Of a stretch of DNA of 6,413 bases, positions 1-4,840 are shown one piece after another. The stretch is from Candidatus Bathyarchaeota archaeon (lineage in GTDB: Archaea > Thermoproteota > Bathyarchaeia > RBG-16-48-13 > JAGMEO01): the NCBI GenBank assembly GCA_030602965.1, contig JAUVYS010000074.1, positions 1 through 6,413 on the forward strand, in the 5' to 3' direction. The position numbers and the translations under genes are program-made. Numbering within the stretch: position 1 is the first letter of the stretch; every line of letters starts with the position of its first letter. The notes under the pieces were generated by a model that worked only from the letters and a program-made list of their open reading frames with translations, was not told the origin of the DNA and searched no databases.

Positions 1-25
1 CTCCAATACAACACGAACAAACATG

Positions 26-34
26 AAATATAAG
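26..34 (+). promoter_or_regulatory. Possible TATA box of the decayed DUF89 gene
   Basis: An AAATATAAG stretch lies about 52 bases before the TTG start at 82. This would place transcription start near 55 and leave a short leader containing the GGTGA ribosome site at 71-75. It is seen by eye only, in AT-rich sequence, so support is weak. Confidence 0.3.
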
Positions 35-81
35 ATTATTCCACTAACGATCAATCAATCTCTAATTCAGGGTGACATGGC

Positions 82-400
82 TTGAAAGTTCTCTTAGACT
101 GTATTCCGTGTCAAGTCCGACAGGCAATAGAAGTCCTAAAACTGAGACAGATGACGAGACAGTACAGGAGGAAGCCTTAAGAAAAGTTATGAACTTCCTA
201 CTGCAGATAAAGTGGGATAAGACTCCTGCTGAACTACCTACAAAAGTTCATAGGTTACTCGGATCCTCATAAGAATCTTAAAGATCCTAAAAAGAGGTTC
301 AAGAAAAAAAGCCACGTACACAAGCTAATACAAATGTGTTATCAATAGAATAATCCTTTTTACAGGAAAATAGCATGTACAATAGTACCATCTAAGCCTT
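82..400 (+). pseudogene. Decayed DUF89 / ARMT1-like gene, N-terminal remnant with frameshifts
   Basis: From a TTG at 82, preceded by a GGTGA ribosome site at 71-75, the reading is LKVLLDCIPCQVRQAIEVLK, the usual start of archaeal DUF89 (COG1578) proteins with its CxxC motif. The family metal-dependent fold is tied to phosphatase activity on damaged metabolites. Near 142-149 the frame changes: one base appears missing, and homology continues in another frame as TDDETVQEEALRKVMNFLLQ then TPAELPTKVHRLLG. At about 262 the first frame resumes as DPHKNLKDPKKRFKKK, matching the family's DPYKELK-like segment, and it ends at a TAG at 346-348. Weak further likeness (NNPFYRKIACTIV) may run to the TGA at 400. 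The family is normally near 280 residues, so more than half is absent. Either a real pseudogene or sequence or assembly errors would explain it; two separate shifts plus stops and the lost C-terminus favour real decay. No intact product is expected. Confidence 0.68.
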
Positions 401-571
401 GAATCTTCCGATCTTTTTTACTTGACAGTGTTGTTCTTTTTTGGTGCAGGAAGTAGAGTTTTAACATCTGACCTCCAGTGCCCTAGGTTTGAATCAAAGG
501 CTACACTGAAATGACTAAACTGTCTTTCTTATCTATTGAGGATTTGATTTAGATTCATATTCATAACATTT
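401..571. other. Gene-free stretch between the DUF89 remnant and serK-like gene
   Basis: No open frame here resembles a known protein. On the plus strand there are two U-rich tracts (T6 at 414-419 and TTCTTTTTT at 434-442) that could end transcription coming from the left. Bases 490-498 read GTTTGAATC, like a tRNA T-loop, with a possible acceptor pairing 427-433/501-507, but the D and anticodon arms are not convincing. It may simply be the eroded remainder of the neighbouring pseudogene. Confidence 0.4.
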
Positions 572-982
572 TCATTGCAATTCTTTTAGTGGAATATTTA
601 TACACTTTTCAATATAGGAGATGTGTTTCCATTCAGTTCTGACATTCACTATGTGTTTTGTGGTTCTTGGCGGTAATTTCTCTAATCCTAGACCTGCGTT
701 TATAACGTCTTTTTTTGTTACTGTTTCATTTTTTCTCCATGGAACGACTTTGATGTTTTCTTGTTGATAGTTGATAAAGGTCACTGGGATTCGGGTGCAC
801 TTCAACTCTTTCAAAGCGCAGACTCTGTGGTGACCGTCTATGATGATTTTCGTGTTTTTATCTACTGCTATGGATAGCTTTAGACAGCCATCTGACCTAA
901 TCTCCTCGATGAGGGCTTTAAGACGTTCATCTTCGACGCCTTCGTGATGTTTCAGTTCTTCCAAACGTATGAATATGTACAC
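572..982 (-). CDS. SerK-like free serine kinase (ParB/sulfiredoxin-like fold)
   Basis: Predicted to phosphorylate free L-serine to O-phosphoserine in the cytoplasm, as archaeal ADP-dependent SerK and bacterial SbnI do. The 136-residue protein opens with YIFIRLEELKHHE, matching the start of the Thermococcus SerK core from memory; E14 would correspond to its catalytic glutamate. The DGHHR motif is at residues 49-53, where DNA-partitioning ParB CTPases carry GERR-type residues. A C-terminal PPRTTKH segment (104-110) resembles the PKTTRH segment of SerK. Thermococcus SerK is much longer (about 240 residues), so this is a compact form lacking the middle insertion. The start is GTG at 982-980: an in-frame TAG lies two codons upstream, and GGATGAT (994-988) gives a ribosome site five bases before it. 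The gene is divergent from the small gene at 1064. Automatic annotation would likely say ParB-domain protein. The link to cysteine synthesis rests on the O-phosphoserine-using type of enzyme encoded at 4841-6055. Confidence 0.72.
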   Translation of the reverse strand: MYIFIRLEELKHHEGVEDERLKALIEEIRSDGCLKLSIAVDKNTKIIIDGHHRVCALKELKCTRIPVTFINYQQENIKVVPWRKNETVTKKDVINAGLGLEKLPPRTTKHIVNVRTEWKHISYIEKCINIPLKELQ

Positions 983-1063
983 GGCCTATCATCCTAATGC
1001 TCTCTCTCTTCATCAGGATTAATGTTTTTAGATTGAGTTGAAGATTATTGGCTACTTTCTGTT

Positions 1064-1252
1064 TTGTTCGTGATGAATGATGCAAACAACCTTTACTTGC
1101 TTTTGGTAATTCAGGATGATGACGCTTGGATAGGTAATGTTTGTGGTTTCAAATACAATGAGAGATTATGGGCTGAAAAATGTGAAGATTATTGTAAAAG
1201 ACATCAAGCCTGTTCTTTTGAAATAATAAAGCACGCTGTTAAAAACCATTGA
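1064..1252 (+). CDS. Small protein of unknown function, overlapping a radical SAM gene
   Basis: I do not recognise this 62-residue protein. It has four cysteines (27, 40, 44, 50; the last three in C-x3-C-x5-C spacing), a hydrophobic stretch LYLLLVI near residues 10-16 too short for a membrane span, and an acidic DDD turn. The start is uncertain: TTG at 1064 begins the frame, but GTG at 1070 or ATG at 1073 would give a protein only two or three residues shorter; none has a clear ribosome site. The reason to believe it is the arrangement: its TGA (1250-1252) overlaps the TTG start of the following radical SAM gene as TTGA, the usual sign of coupled translation. It could instead be non-coding, with the radical SAM gene starting further downstream. 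Confidence 0.45.
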   Translation: MFVMNDANNLYLLLVIQDDDAWIGNVCGFKYNERLWAEKCEDYCKRHQACSFEIIKHAVKNH

Positions 1253-2160
1253 ACCATTTAATAAGTGTGGGGAACGGTCTGGAACTAACTGAGGTGGTCT
1301 ATGAACATACTCAGGTTAAGAAGATGCTTCATTACGTCAATGTTTGGTTTTTGCCTTTCAGATGGGGTGCTAACACCTATCGAGGTTGTGAGCATGACTG
1401 TGTCTATTGTAATGCTAGATACACTCATGAATACTTGGGGCTTTCAACAGGAGATTTTGCTCACAAAATCATTGTGAAAGACAACGCTGCCGAAGCCCTT
1501 GACAAGGAATTCTCAAGAGAGAAATGGAAAAAATTGACAGTTAATCTTGCCACCGTTACAGATCCTTATCAACCAGGTGAAAAAGAATTCAAAATCACTC
1601 GAGAGGTATTGAAGGTTTTTCTGAAGCATCATAATCCTTTAATTCTCACTACAAAGTCAAACCTGATCTTGAGAGATTTGGAGATATTGACTGAGATTGC
1701 TGGAACAGGTTTTCTCAACGTGAACATAACTTTGCCAACTTTGAATGAAGATTTTAGGAAAAAAGTTGAGGCAAATGTTCCAACCGTGGAAGATCGACTG
1801 AAAATAATTAAAATCCTTCATGAAGCGGGAATAATAGTCGGTGTTACTGCGATTCCTTTGTTTCCGTACATTTCTGATAATGAAAATGATGTTGAAAAAC
1901 TGATCAAAGCTGTGGCTGATGCAGGAGCCGATTACGTTATTGTAGATGTGCTTAATTTTCGGGGAGAAGCAAGAGACCGAGTGATGAAGTTCTTAGAAGA
2001 CTACAATTCTAATTTGACGCCCAAATATGAAAAATTGTATAAAACTCGGTACTGCGACAAGAACTATGTAAAGGCGATAAGAAAAATAGTGAACAAATAC
2101 GTCAAAAAATACAAAGTCGATGACTACAATAAAATGTATTCACACAGAAAAAAACAATAA
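1249..2160 (+). CDS. Radical SAM protein, SplB-like family (COG1533)
   Basis: A 4Fe-4S radical SAM enzyme of the broad spore-photoproduct-lyase-like family; the substrate is unknown. The cluster motif CX3CX2C is at C47, C51 and C54 in YRGCEHDCVYC, the family's typical context. Other family landmarks follow in order: TDPYQPGEK (104-112), TTKSNLILRDLEIL (134-147) and a PLFPYISDN segment near 203-211. The protein is about 303 residues, normal for the family, and no SPASM-like cysteine cluster is visible at the lysine-rich C-terminus. The long frame begins with TTG at 1249, overlapping the previous stop. A GTG at 1267 or at 1294 is possible, and the start at 1294 would fit better with relatives whose N-terminus is short before the cluster motif. 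Membership of the family does not imply DNA repair of spore photoproduct. No promoter is evident between it and the upstream small gene. Confidence 0.88.
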   Translation: MNHLISVGNGLELTEVVYEHTQVKKMLHYVNVWFLPFRWGANTYRGCEHDCVYCNARYTHEYLGLSTGDFAHKIIVKDNAAEALDKEFSREKWKKLTVNLATVTDPYQPGEKEFKITREVLKVFLKHHNPLILTTKSNLILRDLEILTEIAGTGFLNVNITLPTLNEDFRKKVEANVPTVEDRLKIIKILHEAGIIVGVTAIPLFPYISDNENDVEKLIKAVADAGADYVIVDVLNFRGEARDRVMKFLEDYNSNLTPKYEKLYKTRYCDKNYVKAIRKIVNKYVKKYKVDDYNKMYSHRKKQ

Positions 2161-2247
2161 AGATTTGGTACACCTATTCACTCAAGCGAATCATGTCTAA
2201 TAACTGTCTAATGCCTTCTGATCGATAGATAGTCTTATTTTAGATTG
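2161..2247. other. Convergent gap between radical SAM gene and dsrE-like gene
   Basis: The two genes converge on this 87-base gap. It holds no open frame of note. A T-rich stretch on the plus strand (TCTTATTTT, about 2232-2240) could act as a terminator for the radical SAM transcript. No strong hairpin is seen. Confidence 0.3.
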
Positions 2248-2616
2248 TTAGAAGCATATGACTGCGTCGGCGTCTAGTATTCGATCGTTGAGAGTGGCTG
2301 CTCCGACGACTTTCGCTGGATCCTCAAAGTCTCCTCTTTCAAGGCCTAAAAGCATACAACTTTGTTCGCAAACTTCGAGTTTCACTCCGGCTTTTACTGA
2401 TTGGTCCATTACCTGCTTCAAAGTTGGGAACTCTCCCAGTTTGATCTTTTCTGCTTCTCCTTTCTTAACAACGGTCACTCCTGTTATCAAAAAGTATATT
2501 GTAGCGTCTATTCCCATGGCTGCTGCTGTGGTCGATAAAATGAAGGGTGCATAAAGTCTTTCAGGCGTATCTACACCGCTGGTTTGTACATATAATATCT
2601 TCTTCCGTTTGCTCAA
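2248..2616 (-). CDS. DsrE-family sulfur-relay protein (COG2044-like)
   Basis: A 122-residue cytoplasmic protein of the DsrE/DsrF/TusD-like fold, often labelled predicted peroxiredoxin, which takes part in persulfide transfer. It begins with the characteristic strand and loop KKILYVQTSGVDTPERLYAP, has an alpha/beta pattern of family length, and near the C-terminus shows VCEQSCMLLGLERGDF (82-97), with C83 and C87 as candidate persulfide carriers; C121 is the penultimate residue. The family ending is present: DADAVICF aligns with the usual EADKVLTF-type strand. The start is TTG at 2616-2614, with a strong ribosome site GGAGGT six bases upstream that lies inside the last codons of tusA. Only three bases separate the tusA stop from this start, so the two are co-transcribed and probably translationally coupled. 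TusA and DsrE neighbours commonly act together, with TusA passing sulfur to or from the DsrE partner. Confidence 0.87.
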   Translation of the reverse strand: MSKRKKILYVQTSGVDTPERLYAPFILSTTAAAMGIDATIYFLITGVTVVKKGEAEKIKLGEFPTLKQVMDQSVKAGVKLEVCEQSCMLLGLERGDFEDPAKVVGAATLNDRILDADAVICF

Positions 2617-2619
2617 AAA

Positions 2620-2874
2620 TCAACCTCCTTTACACTTTTTAATGAAAAATCTGAGAACATTATCTTCCTTACTTAATTCCAACAATTCATAACCTGTCCA
2701 TTTAACCAAGTTCTTTATGTCTTCTTCTGCTGCTGGATCATCTGCTATTATTTCTAAAGTTTCGCCCACTGTTATTTTATCCAGTTCTATGCGAGTTTTG
2801 AATACGGGTTCTGGACAATACAGCCCGATGTAATCAAGAGTTTTGTTTGGAGTTCTATTCACTCTTATAACCAA
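2620..2874 (-). CDS. tusA: TusA-family sulfur carrier protein
   Basis: An 84-residue sulfur carrier of the TusA/SirA/YedF family. The defining CPxP motif is CPEP at residues 20-23, with C20 the persulfide-bearing cysteine, in the context DYIGLYCPEPVFKTR. The following VGETLEIIADDPAAEEDI segment (36-53) is the typical second strand and helix. Sulfur would come from a cysteine desulfurase such as the one at 6131 and pass to the DsrE-like protein encoded next. The start is TTG at 2874-2872, two codons after an in-frame TGA; a GTG at 2862-2860 (codon 5) is an alternative. No ribosome site precedes the TTG, but a TATA box centred about 25 bases upstream fits a leaderless mRNA. The C-terminal Gly-Gly is encoded by GGAGGT, which serves as ribosome site for the next gene, so it should not be read as a ubiquitin-like tail. 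Confidence 0.92.
   Translation of the reverse strand: MVIRVNRTPNKTLDYIGLYCPEPVFKTRIELDKITVGETLEIIADDPAAEEDIKNLVKWTGYELLELSKEDNVLRFFIKKCKGG
2623..2628 (-). promoter_or_regulatory. Ribosome binding site of dsrE inside the tusA end
   Basis: On the minus strand GGAGGT (2628-2623) is followed by the tusA stop TGA and, after three more bases, the TTG start of the dsrE-like gene. Spacing from site to start is six bases. It decides the TTG start and encodes the last two glycines of TusA. Confidence 0.82.
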
Positions 2875-2893
2875 TATTCAAGTGAATGATGAA

Positions 2894-2904
2894 TTATATA
2901 AAAA
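2894..2904 (-). promoter_or_regulatory. TATA box of the tusA-dsrE pair
   Basis: The minus strand reads TTTTTATATAA (2904-2894), a good archaeal TATA box. Its centre is about 25 bases before the TTG start of tusA, so transcription would begin at or next to the start codon, giving a leaderless message. The ATAAC-N3-GTTAT dyad lies immediately upstream. Confidence 0.6.
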
Positions 2905-2916
2905 TAACGCTGTTAT
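2904..2916. promoter_or_regulatory. Candidate operator ATAAC-GCT-GTTAT upstream of tusA
   Basis: A perfect 5-3-5 inverted repeat next to the upstream edge of the tusA TATA box, where the BRE element would be. The same arms with the same three-base spacing occur at 3337-3349 before the regulator gene. This position relative to the TATA box is more typical of archaeal activation, although blocking of TFB is also possible. Confidence 0.6.
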
Positions 2917-3006
2917 GTTAAGGTAATAGTTCAATACTCGCATCAAATAAGCATATTTTATGAATTAATAAATTATCTTAACGACTTTCAATCAAAAATT
3001 GTTTTT

Positions 3007-3318
3007 CTATTTTTGCAGCGTTTTACATATTTCACAGAAACTTGATATTGCTTCATCGCCTTTCAGATTCTTAATTACTATTCTTTTAGCCGTCTTATCA
3101 GCAAGGGCTTTAACGATGGGTAAGCTTTTCTTAAATTTTTCTGCACTTTTTCTTCCACGTTTCATTGAGATGTATTGGCTTATGGCGGGCTGCGTTGTTC
3201 CAAGTCTTTCTGCAGCTTCTGATTGAGTAAATCCATACTTCTCAATGAGTTTCTCGGCCACTAATGACCTGAAGAGTGGTAGAAGTTTTTGTGCAACAAT
3301 CTCACAATTAGGGCACAT
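3007..3318 (-). CDS. XRE-type HTH regulator with two CxxC motifs (COG2522-like)
   Basis: A 103-residue DNA-binding protein. The helix-turn-helix is plain at about residues 30-52: FTQSEAAERLGTTQPAISQY, followed by a basic MKRGRKSAEKFKK stretch. A CPNC motif (C2, C5) at the N-terminus and a CEIC motif (C95, C98) at the C-terminus could jointly bind zinc or an iron-sulfur cluster, or act as a thiol switch; this layout occurs in archaeal COG2522-like regulators. The start is ATG at 3318-3316 with GTGAGG (3328-3323) four bases upstream. The gene is divergent from the threonine synthase homologue and lies just before tusA on the same strand. A perfect dyad in its own promoter, repeated before tusA and nearly so before the divergent operon, suggests autoregulation and control of both flanks. 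The effector is unknown; sulfur status, cysteine or redox state are guesses from context. Relatives of this HTH class also regulate thiamine genes, so the assignment is not certain. Confidence 0.85.
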   Translation of the reverse strand: MCPNCEIVAQKLLPLFRSLVAEKLIEKYGFTQSEAAERLGTTQPAISQYISMKRGRKSAEKFKKSLPIVKALADKTAKRIVIKNLKGDEAISSFCEICKTLQK

Positions 3319-3336
3319 TTTTCCTCACATAAAAAT

Positions 3337-3349
3337 ATAACAAAGTTAT
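3337..3349. promoter_or_regulatory. Candidate operator ATAAC-AAA-GTTAT of the regulator gene
   Basis: A perfect 5-3-5 inverted repeat between the regulator gene's TATA box (3351-3360, minus strand) and its likely transcription start near 3330. Binding here would block the initiation complex, which fits autorepression. The arms are identical to those before tusA. Confidence 0.62.
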
Positions 3350-3350
3350 T

Positions 3351-3360
3351 ATTATATTTT
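3351..3360 (-). promoter_or_regulatory. TATA box of the regulator gene
   Basis: The minus strand reads AAAATATAAT (3360-3351). Counting about 25 bases downstream places transcription start near 3330, leaving a leader of roughly 12 bases that carries the GTGAGG ribosome site. A second TTATATTTTT (3340-3331) is too close to the ATG to serve. Confidence 0.5.
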
Positions 3361-3421
3361 TTTTATGAACACAATGAGAATTATTAGTCACGCATGCACT
3401 TAGAATTTGCTTCTTATTTTC

Positions 3422-3440
3422 AAAGAATGAAAGATTCTTT
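3422..3440. repeat. Inverted repeat in the divergent intergenic region
   Basis: AAAGAAT-GAAAG-ATTCTTT is a perfect 7-5-7 inverted repeat in the 274-base gap between the divergent regulator and threonine synthase genes. It lies upstream of both TATA boxes, so it would be a binding site or DNA structure rather than part of either transcript. Its arms differ from the ATAAC/GTTAT dyads. Its role is unknown, and it could be chance in AT-rich DNA. Confidence 0.35.
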
Positions 3441-3538
3441 TCACCCTATTCTCATGGGGCATGATTTTCAACTACGATAAACACATTAACTCCCCCAATA
3501 TTACTGGCACGAATATTTTCATAGCAAAATATTAATTA

Positions 3539-3546
3539 TTTATATA
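3539..3546 (+). promoter_or_regulatory. TATA box of the threonine synthase - cysOM block
   Basis: TTTATATA lies about 50 bases before the GTG start at 3593. Transcription start is expected near 3568-3570, giving a leader of about 25 bases that contains part of a cluster of GTGAT/ATCAC half-sites. The operator-like ATAAC-GGT-GTGAT directly follows the box. Confidence 0.55.
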
Positions 3547-3553
3547 TGAGCTC

Positions 3554-3576
3554 ATAACGGTGTGATACATTATCAC
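3554..3576. promoter_or_regulatory. Candidate operator with overlapping palindromes before thrC homologue
   Basis: ATAAC-GGT-GTGAT (3554-3566) matches the dyad of the two other promoters at nine of ten arm positions. Its right arm is also the left arm of a perfect 6-3-6 palindrome, GTGATA-CAT-TATCAC (3562-3576). The site spans the region between the TATA box and the likely transcription start, a repressing position. An 8-base palindrome GTGATCAC at 3593-3600 adds further half-sites over the start codon. Confidence 0.5.
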
Positions 3577-3592
3577 AACATTGTAACATGAG

Positions 3593-4834
3593 GTGATCAC
3601 ATTTAACGTAGAAAAGATCAAATCATTGAAATGTAGAGAATGTGGCAGAGAATATCCCCCATCAAAAATCTACATGTGTGAAAATTGCTTTGGACCTCTA
3701 GAAGTAACATATGACCTTGACTCAATAGAAATCAACAAGAAATCGTATGAAAATAGGGCAAAAACAGTTTGGCGTTATCACGAACTATTACCTGTGAATG
3801 ATGAAAAGAAAATTGTGGATATAGGCGCAGGCTTTACCATTTTACACAAATGTAAAAGACTAGCAGAATCACTTGGACTAAAGAATGTATATGTAAAAGA
3901 CGACACCGTTAATCCAACAAACTCCTTTAAAGATAGACCAGCTACGGTTGCAGTATCAAAGGCTCTTGAATTTGGCTTCAAAGCAGTGGGATGCGCGTCA
4001 ACTGGCAACTTAGCGGCTTCAACTGCAGCACATTCAGCAAAAGCTGGATTGCCATGTTATGTTTTCATTCCTGCCAACATTGAGGTTAATAAAATTCTTC
4101 AAGCAGCATCTTACGGAGCTAAAATAATAGCTGTGAAAGGAAACTATGATGAGGCCAATAGGCTTGCTACCCAGGCATTAGACGAATACAACTGGGGTTT
4201 AGTGAACATAAACATCAGGCCGTATTATGTTGAAGGATCGAAGACTTTGGCTTTTGAGACATGTGAACAATTGGGTTGGGAAGCTCCAGAGAACGTCATA
4301 ATTCCGATGGGCAGTGGAGCCTTGTTGTGTGCAGTATGGAGGGGGTTGAGACAGTTTCTACATCTTGATCTGATCGATGAATTGAAAACGAGGGTTTTTG
4401 GAGCACAGCCATTTGGGTGCTCTCCTATTGTTCATGCTTTCAAGTCCGATTCAGATGATATTACTCCAATCGATGAGTTTGATACAATCGCCAAGAGTTT
4501 GGCTATTGGGGATCCAGGTGATGGAATCTACGCTTTGAAGGTCATGAAAGAATCTAATGGGGGCGCTGAGTGTGCAACAGATAAGGAGATTTTAGATGGA
4601 ATTAGTCTCTTGGCAAAAAAAGAAGGGATATTCGCGGAGCCTGCTGGAGGAGTAACCATCGCAGTTTTAAAGAAGCTCATAGAGTCTGGAGAGATTTCAA
4701 GAGACGAGGAGGTTGTCTGTTATGTTACAGGTAGTGGTTTCAAATCCTCAGAAACTATTCAACAGATAGTTCAGAAACCGGTGGAAATTGAACCTTTTAT
4801 TGAAGATTTGAAAAGGATAATAAATGGGGTGTAA
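3593..4834 (+). CDS. thrC: Threonine synthase homologue, archaeal zinc-ribbon type
   Basis: A PLP enzyme of fold type II that in the standard reaction turns O-phosphohomoserine into threonine. The 413 residues, normal for the family, begin with a zinc ribbon (C14, C17, C29, C32 in CREC...CENC). The PLP-binding lysine is K113 in NPTNSFKDRPA, the substrate loop is ASTGNLAAS (135-143), and the PLP phosphate-binding turn is likely MGSGALL (239-245). The C-terminal FAEPAGG and VTGSGFKS segments are also typical. The start is awkward: GTG at 3593 lies inside GAGGTGATC (3590-3598), a nine-base match to the archaeal 16S tail, and the only near in-frame alternative is TTG at 3626, which would begin just before the zinc ribbon. 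It is first in a same-strand block with a cysteine synthase fusion and a cysteine desulfurase. Because cysteate synthase and other enzymes acting on O-phosphoserine are close paralogues, a sulfur-related substrate cannot be excluded. Confidence 0.85.
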   Translation: MITFNVEKIKSLKCRECGREYPPSKIYMCENCFGPLEVTYDLDSIEINKKSYENRAKTVWRYHELLPVNDEKKIVDIGAGFTILHKCKRLAESLGLKNVYVKDDTVNPTNSFKDRPATVAVSKALEFGFKAVGCASTGNLAASTAAHSAKAGLPCYVFIPANIEVNKILQAASYGAKIIAVKGNYDEANRLATQALDEYNWGLVNINIRPYYVEGSKTLAFETCEQLGWEAPENVIIPMGSGALLCAVWRGLRQFLHLDLIDELKTRVFGAQPFGCSPIVHAFKSDSDDITPIDEFDTIAKSLAIGDPGDGIYALKVMKESNGGAECATDKEILDGISLLAKKEGIFAEPAGGVTIAVLKKLIESGEISRDEEVVCYVTGSGFKSSETIQQIVQKPVEIEPFIEDLKRIINGV

Positions 4835-4840
4835 AGATCG

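Noticed and set aside
72..272. A 66-codon frame starting with GTG at 72
   Set aside because: Its first 25 codons are the wrong frame; only the later part (from about 147) matches DUF89. It is a frameshifted slice of the pseudogene, not a separate gene.
427..507. tRNA-like fragment with a GTTTGAATC T-loop
   Set aside because: An acceptor pairing with one mismatch can be drawn, but the T-stem has mismatches and there is no convincing D arm or anticodon arm, nor an anticodon with proper loop. Probably chance, at best a heavily eroded remnant.
572..982. Chromosome partitioning ParB
   Set aside because: Motifs are DGHHR and TTKH as in free-serine kinases; no HTH domain, no parA partner and no parS-like repeats are seen.
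2258..2554. Plus-strand open frame
   Set aside because: Antisense shadow of the dsrE-like gene, low-complexity composition and no family resemblance.
2620..2628. Ubiquitin-like Gly-Gly tail on TusA
   Set aside because: The two glycine codons are the GGAGGT ribosome site of the next gene; the fold family (TusA) does not use a C-terminal Gly-Gly.
2999..3226. Plus-strand open frame
   Set aside because: Antisense shadow of the HTH regulator gene.
3778..4008. Minus-strand open frame
   Set aside because: Antisense shadow inside the threonine synthase homologue.
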